A stretch of DNA of 22,886 nt. It comes from JAYZQT01 sp964412235 (lineage in GTDB: Bacteria; Pseudomonadota; Alphaproteobacteria; MPNO01; UBA830). Below are positions 15,893 to 22,886 of the stretch, in pieces. The translations under genes and the position numbers were made by a program. Position 1 is the first letter of the stretch. Each line of letters opens with the position of its first letter. The stretch covers positions 1 through 22,886 of the forward strand of contig CAYPNT010000044.1 of NCBI GenBank assembly GCA_964412235.1. Reading direction: 5' to 3'. Under the pieces are notes generated by a model. The model searched no databases, was not told the DNA's origin, and worked only from the letters and a program-made list of their open reading frames with translations.

Positions 15893-16879
15893 ATGAGCTA
15901 TGTACCCGTTGTAGATATCAGTGCATTCGAGACTGGGGATTTACAAACACGGCAGGGAATAGCTGCTCAGGTTTCGCAGGCGGTTGAAGATGTCGGATTT
16001 TTCACAGTTGTTGGTCACGGCGTTCCTGAACAGATAGCGGAGAGAATGCGGAAGAGTGCTTGGAAATTTTTCGGGCTTCCTCTTTCAGATAAAATGCGGC
16101 TCCTCGATCAATCAATGTCATTGAATAGAGGGTATACGCCTTTCGCGTCTGAGCACAACGGTTCTTCAGACGGCACTAAAGCGCCCCCGGATCTGCGGGA
16201 AGGGTTCATATACGGTCCATTTGACCGCCCAAACGACGATTACCATATCAGTCCTGAAGCTGGGTTTGCATACCAAGAAAACATATGGCCTAAAAATCAG
16301 CAAAGCCTCGTGGAGAATTTTAAACTCTATTACAGTTCCCTTGAACAGTTTAACGGTCGCTTGTTGAGGGTGTTTGCGGAAGCTTTGAATCTAGAAGCAG
16401 GTTTTTTCACAAATAAATTTGATAGACACGCTAGCACCATTCGACTGCTTCACTATCCTGCACAAGAGAGAAAACCTTTGTCTGGTCAACTCCGTTGTGG
16501 GGCCCACACGGATTTTGGTTCTCACACTATCCTAATGGCCGACGATTCACCCGGGGGACTACAAGTACTATCCCGTAGTGGCGAATGGATTAATGTCTCG
16601 CCGCCACCGGGCTCATTCGTTGTGAATATTGGGGATTTAATGATGGTGTGGACTAATGATCGTTGGGTTTCTAATCGGCATCGGGTCGTTAACCCTCCCG
16701 TTTCTGCGGCTGAACGGTCTTCTCGATTGTCTATCGCTTTTTTTGTACACCCTAACCGTGATGCACCCATTGAATGTATTCCAACATGTATTTCTAATGG
16801 TGAGCCTGCGCGACACTCTCCTGTTCTTGCGGGAGACTATCGCAAAATGAAGGTAACAAAGGTTACAGCGGGTTTGTAG
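15893..16879 (+). CDS. 2-oxoglutarate/Fe(II)-type oxygenase, isopenicillin N synthase-like
   Basis: The product belongs to the non-haem iron oxygenase family with isopenicillin N synthase, gibberellin oxidases and ethylene-forming enzyme; most members couple 2-oxoglutarate decarboxylation to substrate oxidation. The ATG at 15893 is chosen: GAGG lies 8 bases before it, and MSYVPVVDISAFETGD is a typical start, whereas the TTG at 15875 has no ribosome site. In this 328-residue protein an N-terminal DIOX_N-like region has GFFTVVGHGVP (35-45). Iron ligands are H205 and D207 in CGAHTDFGSHT, and H263 in SNRHRVVNP. R278 and S280 (RLS) would hold the co-substrate carboxylate. It lies just after the tRNA and converges on the hydrolase gene. 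Class is firm; the substrate is not known. Confidence 0.9.
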   Translation: MSYVPVVDISAFETGDLQTRQGIAAQVSQAVEDVGFFTVVGHGVPEQIAERMRKSAWKFFGLPLSDKMRLLDQSMSLNRGYTPFASEHNGSSDGTKAPPDLREGFIYGPFDRPNDDYHISPEAGFAYQENIWPKNQQSLVENFKLYYSSLEQFNGRLLRVFAEALNLEAGFFTNKFDRHASTIRLLHYPAQERKPLSGQLRCGAHTDFGSHTILMADDSPGGLQVLSRSGEWINVSPPPGSFVVNIGDLMMVWTNDRWVSNRHRVVNPPVSAAERSSRLSIAFFVHPNRDAPIECIPTCISNGEPARHSPVLAGDYRKMKVTKVTAGL

Positions 16880-16940
16880 TTGGATTCTAGGGTGGTCTCA
16901 CACGCTGCCTGCACATAGTATATTCCATTTAATTGAATTT

Positions 16941-18053
16941 CTAGGACCTCAAATGTTGAGTGATCCAATCAGCAGCATAATTTAGCGCTGGTTGGTGATT
17001 ATTAAATTGTGTGTGCGCGGACCCACCATTCATTCCGTTAAATATTTTTAGTTCTTTGTTTGGTGAGCCAATAGCATTGAGCATTTTTCTCGCATCGTTA
17101 AGTGGGACTTGTTTGTCGTTTGCGCCATGCATTATTAGAAATGGGCATTTTATGAGTTTACCCAGGGGTTCCACCTGGAAGTCCTTGATGCTTTCGACCG
17201 CTCTTTCAAGCGTGTCCGTTCCCGTGACAAACATAATTTGAAATATGGGCGCCCCGAGGGTCCCTTTGTTTTCTAGACGGTCCGACCATACTTTGTAATA
17301 GTCATATATTGCGCCCCAAGCGATGGTGGCTGCAATTCGGCTTTCATACGCTGCTGCCCTCGCGACGTAATAACCGCCCAAACTACTTCCTATTATCCCA
17401 ATTTTTGAAGGTTCGACGTCGCTCCGGGTTTCAAGGTAGTCAATTATTGATTGTATAGGTCGCTCGTAATCTGCGCGGGTGTATAAATTGTTCTTGCGCA
17501 GAGCCTCACCAATTCCTGGAGTGTCAATATAAAGGACATTTAGACCACGGTTCGTTATTTCCTGACGGGCCCTGAGATACCAAAGCTCTTTGGTGGTATC
17601 CAAACCACAGATCATTATTACGGTACCGGACCGATCCTCATGGGTTTTTGCCGGTTGAAAATAGCCCGGCAATGTTGTGCCTTCAAAAGGAATGCTGACT
17701 TTTTCAAGAATAAATGGCGATTTAGATTGCGCCGCCTCAAACAACTGAAGCACCCGGTCGTATGTTTCCATGCGCAGTGGATCGGCCGGTGGAACAAAAT
17801 GTTCACCAATAATAGCGTATAGGCAGGCTAGAAACATTGTTTCGCTATAGCTGCGATCTGATATGCACCCTTCGGCCCGCTGTTCCAGAATATCCGCAAG
17901 TTCCATCCACTTGTAATGCCAAACCTCGTTATCTCCATCATTTTCCGTTAAGTCCGGCATAATCAGTTCTATGTCACCAATTTGGCCGCCCGCTGAAAAA
18001 GCAAGCATTGTGTTGTAAGACCACAGATAGTTTCCCGGAAACATTTCATACAT
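16941..18053 (-). CDS. Alpha/beta hydrolase, FrsA / dihydroxypseudooxynicotine-hydrolase-like
   Basis: The 370-residue protein has an N-terminal helical region of about 115 residues followed by an alpha/beta-hydrolase core. The nucleophile is S224 in IIGSSLGGYY, the acid is D313 in HGANDKQVPL, and the base is H347 in GGSAHTQFNN. The layout (long N-terminal extension, then PFEGTTLPGYF) recalls the FrsA/DUF1100-type group, which includes the nicotine-pathway enzyme that hydrolyses a C-C bond in 2,6-dihydroxypseudooxynicotine. It follows the flavin monooxygenase gene by 18 bases on the same strand, which suggests that it acts on the hydroxylated product. Its ribosome site is weak (AAGAAAG). Hydrolase fold and triad are seen; C-C versus ester cleavage is inference. 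Confidence 0.87.
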   Translation of the reverse strand: MYEMFPGNYLWSYNTMLAFSAGGQIGDIELIMPDLTENDGDNEVWHYKWMELADILEQRAEGCISDRSYSETMFLACLYAIIGEHFVPPADPLRMETYDRVLQLFEAAQSKSPFILEKVSIPFEGTTLPGYFQPAKTHEDRSGTVIMICGLDTTKELWYLRARQEITNRGLNVLYIDTPGIGEALRKNNLYTRADYERPIQSIIDYLETRSDVEPSKIGIIGSSLGGYYVARAAAYESRIAATIAWGAIYDYYKVWSDRLENKGTLGAPIFQIMFVTGTDTLERAVESIKDFQVEPLGKLIKCPFLIMHGANDKQVPLNDARKMLNAIGSPNKELKIFNGMNGGSAHTQFNNHQPALNYAADWITQHLRS

Positions 18054-18071
18054 ATTTTTTCTTTCTTAAAA

Positions 18072-19298
18072 CTAATAGCCGCCGGTTGTGTCGTAACCAA
18101 GTGCGTGCCTACCACTCAAAGTGCTTTGTACATCCCAATTCAGCCCCGCATGACGAGCGGCCGCGTTAACATCCCGCCATGCACGCTGGATTGGCTGATT
18201 GAGCAGCAATCCCGAACCGCCTACGCAGGAAAACAGGGCGTTGACCGATTGCACGGCAAGTCGCATTGCCATTGCCTGGTTGCGACGGTTCTCTATGCGG
18301 CGTGTGATTGAGAGCCCGGCGCCGGATTTGGCAGCAGCGTAGTTATATTCTAGATCACGCCTCAATATTCCAAATCCAGTTTCAATTGATGCCGCGGCTT
18401 CGGCAACCCGTGACTGGACGATTGGAAATCCACCCACTTTATGACCGGCGTCAGTCGTGCCGCCGCGCGTTTTTCTATTTGCAGTGTCATCAACAAATGC
18501 ATCAAGAGCACCTTTTGCAGCGCCTAGAGCCACGGATATAATAGAGTACGGAACAACTGATAAAAATGGTATGTTGTAGACGAAAGAATTATGGGCTGCT
18601 GCGCCAGGGGTCTGGCCAGAGGACATGTCCTCGAAGCTCATGATGCGATGATCGGGCACGAAGACGTTGTTTAAATGAAGATTGTTACTACCGGTCCCCG
18701 CTAGTCCCATTGCATACCACATGTCTTCTATTACGACCTCTGCCATGGGTACGATTACGAATGCTGCAGGATTTTTTTTGACTTTTTTTTCATTTGGTAG
18801 CAAGAGCCCAAGAATAGCCCAATCTGCATTTTGACATCCACTCGCGAATTGCCAGCTTCCACTTATACAGATACCGTCGCGGACTTTTTGGGCCTGGTTG
18901 GACGGTGCGTATGTACCGGTAATAAAAGTATCAACGTCATCCAACCAAACGTCTTCCTGGGCAGCCAATGGAAATGTTCCCAGCATCCACGGATGTAATC
19001 CACACACGGCAGACACCCATGCTGTTGACGCACATCCCATGGCTAGTTGAGACAATACATCTATCATTACAGTAGGATTTTCCTCAAGACCGCCGAATAG
19101 TCGGGGCTTAACAAGCCTAAAAATCCCAGTGGATTTTACCCTTTTTATAATTTCCTTAGGGATGGAGCGGTTTTGCTCAATCCGTTCCGCCTCGTCTTTG
19201 AGTTCGATATAGAGGGTGTGCACAGCATCTTTAATCTTGGAGGTTTCTATAGCCTCGGTAGAAGACTGTATGATTTTAGGGTGGGGGGTTGTCTCCAT
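18072..19298 (-). CDS. Flavin-dependent monooxygenase, acyl-CoA-dehydrogenase fold (HsaA/HpaB-C2-like)
   Basis: The 408-residue protein has the acyl-CoA dehydrogenase fold but looks like group D two-component monooxygenases (HsaA, the C2 component of 4-hydroxyphenylacetate hydroxylase). These use reduced flavin from a partner reductase to hydroxylate aromatics. Diagnostic stretches are GSWQFASGC (147-155) with QNADWAILG, then MGLAGTGSN (197-205) and RDVNAAARHAGLNWD (375-389), where H383 corresponds to the region of the active-site histidine in these oxygenases. The catalytic glutamate of true dehydrogenases is not apparent. It is first in a minus-strand pair with the hydrolase and divergent from the second TAXI gene. 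No flavin reductase is in the window. A dehydrogenase or desulfurization (DszC-like) role is an alternative. Confidence 0.87.
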   Translation of the reverse strand: METTPHPKIIQSSTEAIETSKIKDAVHTLYIELKDEAERIEQNRSIPKEIIKRVKSTGIFRLVKPRLFGGLEENPTVMIDVLSQLAMGCASTAWVSAVCGLHPWMLGTFPLAAQEDVWLDDVDTFITGTYAPSNQAQKVRDGICISGSWQFASGCQNADWAILGLLLPNEKKVKKNPAAFVIVPMAEVVIEDMWYAMGLAGTGSNNLHLNNVFVPDHRIMSFEDMSSGQTPGAAAHNSFVYNIPFLSVVPYSIISVALGAAKGALDAFVDDTANRKTRGGTTDAGHKVGGFPIVQSRVAEAAASIETGFGILRRDLEYNYAAAKSGAGLSITRRIENRRNQAMAMRLAVQSVNALFSCVGGSGLLLNQPIQRAWRDVNAAARHAGLNWDVQSTLSGRHALGYDTTGGY

Positions 19299-19419
19299 AT
19301 TCCGGCATCCGTTTTTTTGGGCTGTTCTATAGCGACAGCATTTAGTTTGGTGTCGAGTCTTGAAGGTTGAGAGGCAGCATCACCGATTTTCCGTGCGTCG
19401 TCCATGACACCGTTCTTAA

Positions 19420-19434
19420 GAAGCGGATCGCTTC
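19420..19434. repeat. 15-bp interrupted inverted repeat (operator or leader hairpin)
   Basis: GAAGCG (19420-19425), spacer GAT and CGCTTC (19429-19434) form a perfect 6-bp inverted repeat. It lies just downstream of the minus-strand -10 candidate, so it would be the first structure in the monooxygenase transcript or a roadblock operator. There is no U-rich tail, so it is not a terminator. Confidence 0.45.
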
Positions 19435-19476
19435 CTTCAATAGTATATATTTTCTCCGTTTAGTCCCGTTCGTTGG

Positions 19477-19491
19477 TATTGGGCCCCAATA
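19477..19491. promoter_or_regulatory. 15-bp perfect dyad, candidate operator
   Basis: TATTGGG (19477-19483), a single central C and CCCAATA (19485-19491) form a perfect palindrome with one central base. It is the strongest dyad in the divergent region. Relative to the TATACT -10 candidate at 19442-19447 it is centred near position -48, a usual place for an activator. No regulator gene occurs in the window, so the protein that would bind it is unknown. Confidence 0.5.
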
Positions 19492-19775
19492 GGTGTGAGT
19501 TCTATTATCTTTTGCACAACTCCTACTTCACTACTCGTGGGTTGAATTTATTACAACAGAGTGAATTCAGATTTGTCTGACGTATGGGGACTTTTGTTTG
19601 ATAATAATTGTTAGGTATCCTTCGCAGTTGTTCGGTGAGTCACGAATAGAAAATATGATACTTATACGACTAAAGTGTTTACAATAGTTTCCATTAGTTT
19701 CTGAACGTGCAAACAAAACTAACCAATGCCAGTGTTATGTTAGTTGCTTAAAAAGGACAGGGAGATGTTGTATTC

Positions 19776-20843
19776 ATGAAACACGTATTTAAAAGTTCGG
19801 TAATTTCGACTGCAGCTATAGTATTTGCGATGTCTACCGCAAATGCGAAAATGCCAACCTTGACTATGGAAGCGGCCCAACCCGGTGGTTCCACGGATGT
19901 CGCTTCCAAAAATTTAGCTGAGGTCGCGGCGAGAGGCAAAATAGCGACGATACAAGTCCAAATTGGCAAGACGCTCACAAAGTCAATTCAACAAGTTGCT
20001 GAGGGAAAAACAGATATTTCTGCGACAGCCTTCATCCTTAATTTCCTCATGGCGAGGGGCCTTGGCCCCTACTCCGGCTTAGGAAAGGAAAAAGGGAAAA
20101 CGCTGGCTGGAAATCTTCGGCTTCTCTACCCATACCATTTGGCTCAATTCTATCTCATTGCCTATCAAACCACAGGTATCGATAGTTACGCTAAACTCAA
20201 GGGTAAAACCGTTCACAATGGTCCGCCGCGCGGCGGCGCTCTGGTGACGGCTCGCAACGTTATCAGGTTGAGCAGCGGGCTAAAGGAGAAGAAAGGCTAC
20301 AAGGGCAAACAAATTGCTTGGGGTCAAGCCAACTCAATTTTTCTCGATCGCTCTGTAGATGCCGCTGTTCGGCCCGGAACAAATCCCGCCTCGTTTATCC
20401 CAATTCTTATGGCCGCCGGTAAAATTAATATCGTGTCAGTCCCGAAGGCAAAGTGGGAAGGCAAGGCATGGCAGAAATACCTGAATGCTCCCGGTATGGC
20501 GCCTGTAATTTTTTCTGTAAGTGAAATGGCCCATTATGGTCCCAAGGCGAAGGTAATATCGGAAGATGGTTATTTTCGCTCCGCTGCGAATGGTGGGGGA
20601 GACGTCGTAAACAAGAAAATGAATAAACAGTTGGCGTACCAACTAACGGCGGCTTTTATAAAGGGTCTTCCAGACTTGATGCGGAAAGTGCCATTTGCAA
20701 AGGGTCAGCTGTACGGCAATATTGACGCGCAAAAAATGGCGATTTGTTTTAAAGGCGGGAAAATACCGACAATAAAATTTCATCCTGGTGCCATTCAGGC
20801 CTGGGAAGAGGCTGGACGCAAAGTTCCTGCCTGCGCCAAATAA
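19776..20843 (+). CDS. TAXI-family TRAP transporter solute-binding protein, copy 2
   Basis: This 355-residue periplasmic protein is the likely receptor for the second TRAP permease downstream. A Sec signal peptide ends near TANA (residue 24), giving a mature start of KMPTLTMEAAQPGGST. TAXI-type features follow: VAEGKTDISATAF, YAKLKGKTVHNGPPRGGA and, near the end, IKFHPGAIQAWEEAG, which parallels LHPGAVKYYKERG in copy 1. The two copies differ greatly elsewhere, so they probably bind different ligands. Cysteines C324 and C353 near the C-terminus could form a disulfide. GGGAG lies 11 bases before the ATG, and a 4-codon minicistron (ATG at 19765, stop overlapping this ATG) sits between. A terminator-like hairpin follows, before the permease gene. 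Confidence 0.92.
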   Translation: MKHVFKSSVISTAAIVFAMSTANAKMPTLTMEAAQPGGSTDVASKNLAEVAARGKIATIQVQIGKTLTKSIQQVAEGKTDISATAFILNFLMARGLGPYSGLGKEKGKTLAGNLRLLYPYHLAQFYLIAYQTTGIDSYAKLKGKTVHNGPPRGGALVTARNVIRLSSGLKEKKGYKGKQIAWGQANSIFLDRSVDAAVRPGTNPASFIPILMAAGKINIVSVPKAKWEGKAWQKYLNAPGMAPVIFSVSEMAHYGPKAKVISEDGYFRSAANGGGDVVNKKMNKQLAYQLTAAFIKGLPDLMRKVPFAKGQLYGNIDAQKMAICFKGGKIPTIKFHPGAIQAWEEAGRKVPACAK

Positions 20844-20863
20844 AGCGACCACTAAATGTCTTT

Positions 20864-20903
20864 GCAACCGGTGCACCTGATGGGTGCTCCGGTTGCTGTT
20901 TTT
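20864..20903 (+). terminator. Intercistronic terminator-like hairpin between TAXI gene 2 and its permease
   Basis: GCAACCGG (20864-20871) pairs perfectly with CCGGTTGC (20889-20896). After one T/T mismatch a further GCACC/GGTGC pairing closes on a short loop, and TGTTTTT follows. This has the form of an intrinsic terminator, 20 bases after the binding-protein stop and 73 bases before the permease start. Partial termination or 3'-end protection here would yield more binding protein than permease. Confidence 0.75.
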
Positions 20904-20975
20904 CGTAGCTTTCGAATGCGGATTACGTTCTGTTCAACTCAACGGGTGACAATCTATTGCGCGTAATAAGGTAAT

Positions 20976-22886
20976 ATGTCCAACAGCCCTCAAAATAAAT
21001 TACCCGAAATTGTAATGAAGCCCGGTTCTCCCGCTGAGAAGATAGCTTTCTGGTTTGCGCTGATCTTAGTGGCTATGGGCATGGCCAATAATCTTCCTAA
21101 TATTCCAGGTCTACTCGCATTGATCAACTCTATCCCTGGCCTAGAAAATTTGCCCAGATTGAGCAAATACAATTCTGAATTTTTCTTTCCGCTTGTATTT
21201 GCGACGATAATGGTTGTTGTCGTGCTGAGGGCTTCTTTTGCGCGTGCGTGGCGTGCTCGAAGTCGGGTCCACTTCGCGTTGGGGCTTACAATCGATTTTA
21301 TAATGCTGTCGACGACGGTCTTGTTGGCGGTCGTCTATTTGATTGAGCATGAACAGGTTTGCTTGATCGATACGTTAAACGGGGAGCGGGCGCGTCTGAT
21401 GGCTGCAGATGCTGCGAGAGCCGCTGAGTATAAAGAAATTTTTGGGACCGAACCCATAGATGATTATCCCGATTGTCAATCGAATATAGGAAGTTGGATC
21501 TTGCCACTCTTCGTTTGGTCCATATCGATATATTTTATTTATGTTATCCGGGTTTGGGGCCTGCCGATTGTTGCGGTGGCTCTAGTGTTTTTTGCTTATA
21601 CATTGCTTTCTTCTGCCGCCTGGTATTTTGAATGGTTTGACAACCGGTATTTGACGACATCGATAGGCACTGCCACCGAAGGAGTGAGAAACTATAACGC
21701 CGGCGTTGTAGCCGCACGAAATGCGATAATTCTTGAATCAAACAGTATTTTTGGCCAATTTCTAAATATCACGGTGAACGTAGTGTTTCCATATGTGGTC
21801 TTGGGTGCTCTATTCGGAGCGTCTGCGGGGGGGCGTTCGCTAATAAAACTTGCAATTATCATTACCAGCCGGTTAAGAGGCGGCACCGCACACGCTGCAA
21901 TTGTTGGGTCTGCAACTTTCGGAACCATCTCGGGGGGGCCGGTGGTCAATGTGCTGGGTACGGGTACACTGACTATCCCAATGATGATCAAAAACGGGTT
22001 TTCGCCCACTTTTTCAGGTGGTGTGGAGGCCGCCGCCTCCAGTGGCGGGCAAATTATGCCACCTGTCATGGGTATTGCGGCGTTTGTACTAGCGGCACTC
22101 TCCGCTGTACCGTATTCGGATGTCATCGTGGCGGCATTCATACCAGCCATCGCGTACTTTTTTAGTTTATTTTTGACTGTGATATTTGAATCACGACGGA
22201 TGAAAATACGCCCGGTGGGTAAAATATCGGCAGAACAGAAGCTTAGTAGAACCGAATGGACCAACCTTCTCACGATTATCGGTCCAATTGTAGTGATCTT
22301 GGTACTGTTGCTAACAACCAAAGATGACGTCGGTACCGGCTTTCTGGGATGGGTTTTTGGATACAGTCCCACTTCCGGTGAAGAATTGCCTTGGGTGCTG
22401 AAGGTATTCCAGAACTCAGCTGGTGATCCAGATTCGGCCGGTTTTTGGGCGGTTATTGTGCTTTTAATATTTCTTTTTATCGACCCCGAAATTCGCAAAG
22501 CTCCGAGGAAATTATTTTCGGCCGTTGGAGACGCGGGATTTTTGATCGCAAATTTGTTCCTACTTTTGGTTGCGGTGTCGGTGATTGATGTATGCGTCAA
22601 CTTCACAAATTTCACAGGGATTTTGACTATAGACATCTTGAACTGGTTGAAGTCTGTTTCAACATTTCATGTTTTTGGTATGCCGTTTACACTCAGTGGG
22701 GAACTCTATCTTATGCTGGCGTTGTTAATGGCAATGGTTGCTACGGTGTTACTGGGCATGGGTATGCCAACGCTGCCAGCCTACGTTAATGTTATTTTGA
22801 TATTGGGACCCTTACTGGTTGCGCTTGGTACGTCCTATTTTACTGCTCACATGTTTATATTTTATTTTGCTGTGGCTTCCGCCATT
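20976..22886 (+). CDS. TRAP transporter fused permease, TAXI type, copy 2 (3' end beyond window)
   Basis: This is the first 637 residues of a fused TRAP permease, open to the last base. The ATG at 20976 is the first in frame (MSNSPQNKLPEIVMKPGS), with AATAAGG 5 bases upstream. The core signature is present: RLRGGTAHAAIVGSATFG, then GTISGGPVVNVLGTG and GGVEAAASSGGQIMPPVMG, and near the edge VLLGMGMPTLPAYVN. It differs from copy 1 by a hydrophilic loop of about 50 residues (122-173) between early membrane helices, containing C129 and C167 and many charged residues, and by a second polar insert near the TTKDDVGTGF region. It should work with the binding protein upstream. The last transmembrane segments are missing only because of the window edge. 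Confidence 0.94.
   Translation, partial: MSNSPQNKLPEIVMKPGSPAEKIAFWFALILVAMGMANNLPNIPGLLALINSIPGLENLPRLSKYNSEFFFPLVFATIMVVVVLRASFARAWRARSRVHFALGLTIDFIMLSTTVLLAVVYLIEHEQVCLIDTLNGERARLMAADAARAAEYKEIFGTEPIDDYPDCQSNIGSWILPLFVWSISIYFIYVIRVWGLPIVAVALVFFAYTLLSSAAWYFEWFDNRYLTTSIGTATEGVRNYNAGVVAARNAIILESNSIFGQFLNITVNVVFPYVVLGALFGASAGGRSLIKLAIIITSRLRGGTAHAAIVGSATFGTISGGPVVNVLGTGTLTIPMMIKNGFSPTFSGGVEAAASSGGQIMPPVMGIAAFVLAALSAVPYSDVIVAAFIPAIAYFFSLFLTVIFESRRMKIRPVGKISAEQKLSRTEWTNLLTIIGPIVVILVLLLTTKDDVGTGFLGWVFGYSPTSGEELPWVLKVFQNSAGDPDSAGFWAVIVLLIFLFIDPEIRKAPRKLFSAVGDAGFLIANLFLLLVAVSVIDVCVNFTNFTGILTIDILNWLKSVSTFHVFGMPFTLSGELYLMLALLMAMVATVLLGMGMPTLPAYVNVILILGPLLVALGTSYFTAHMFIFYFAVASAI

Larger units (their letters stand above)
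19299..19775. promoter_or_regulatory. 477-bp divergent intergenic region between monooxygenase and TAXI gene 2
   Basis: This is the longest gene-free stretch and I see no convincing gene in it. It should carry promoters for both directions. On the minus strand TATACT (19442-19447) is a good -10 candidate for the monooxygenase gene, but no matching -35 is evident. On the plus strand TATGAT (19654-19659) is a -10 candidate for the binding-protein gene, again without a good -35. Two inverted repeats, listed separately, lie near the minus-strand -10. The right half is AT-rich. The unpaired good -10 boxes suggest activator-dependent promoters. Confidence 0.5.

Noticed and set aside
1398..18053. 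Shared N-terminal pattern MYExFPxN in the Rieske oxygenase and the alpha/beta hydrolase
   Set aside because: The similarity ends after about eight residues in unrelated folds; it is probably coincidence.
19247..19405. Minus-strand 52-codon frame starting MDDARKIGDAAS upstream of the monooxygenase
   Set aside because: It overlaps the monooxygenase 5' end in another frame, has no good ribosome site and turns into unconvincing sequence after the overlap begins.
21692..22636. Long minus-strand open frame (314 codons)
   Set aside because: It is antisense to the TRAP permease signature region, has a Thr/Pro/Ser-rich composition typical of shadow frames, and no ribosome site.
1..22886. CRISPR arrays, insertion sequences, toxin-antitoxin or defence genes
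   Set aside because: No regularly spaced repeats, transposases, terminal inverted repeats or defence-family proteins were seen on either strand.

Overview
The window looks like chromosomal DNA from an alphaproteobacterium of moderate GC, probably a free-living, oligotrophic (perhaps marine) relative of the Rhodospirillales. The evidence is the housekeeping core carB / carA / yqeY-dnaG-rpoD, with carA divergent from yqeY and an alphaproteobacterial-type RpoD that begins MATK. Two TRAP transporters of the TAXI class, together with several oxygenases, suggest life on dilute organic acids. The lineage is inferred from gene content and synteny; no database was searched.

Layout from left to right. 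(1) 1-1342, minus: 5' part of carB, cut by the window edge. (2) 1398-7721: an accessory block lying between carB and carA. A Rieske oxygenase and an arylsulfotransferase-like beta-propeller protein are on the minus strand. Divergent from them, on the plus strand, are an iron-type alcohol dehydrogenase, a fused TRAP permease and a TAXI binding protein, closed by a terminator. (3) 7787-13985: housekeeping core of carA (minus), then yqeY, dnaG and rpoD (plus). (4) 14176-22886: a second accessory block with a UbiD-family decarboxylase, a CAU-anticodon tRNA (best read as tRNA-Ile2) and a 2OG-Fe(II)-type oxygenase on the plus strand. On the minus strand is a pair made of a flavin-dependent (acyl-CoA-dehydrogenase-fold) monooxygenase and an alpha/beta hydrolase. 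A second TAXI binding protein and fused TRAP permease follow on the plus strand and run off the right edge.

How the genes may work together. Each accessory block pairs one binding-protein-dependent, ion-driven carboxylate importer with oxidative enzymes. In the right block the set suits uptake and breakdown of an aromatic or heterocyclic acid: decarboxylation (UbiD), hydroxylation (flavin monooxygenase and non-haem iron oxygenase) and hydrolytic C-C or ester cleavage (hydrolase with Ser-Asp-His triad). In the left block a VanA-like Rieske oxygenase, an arylsulfotransferase-like protein and an alcohol/maleylacetate-type dehydrogenase suggest processing of a methoxylated, hydroxylated or sulfated aromatic. 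The substrates are not known, and no Rieske reductase, flavin reductase or UbiX is present in the window. Candidate control elements are a 15-bp perfect dyad and a second inverted repeat in the 477-bp divergent region before the second TAXI gene, an 11-bp dyad in the left divergent region, a 10-bp palindrome over the carA -10 box, and a terminator-like hairpin between the second binding-protein gene and its permease.

No CRISPR array, insertion sequence, phage gene or rRNA was seen.
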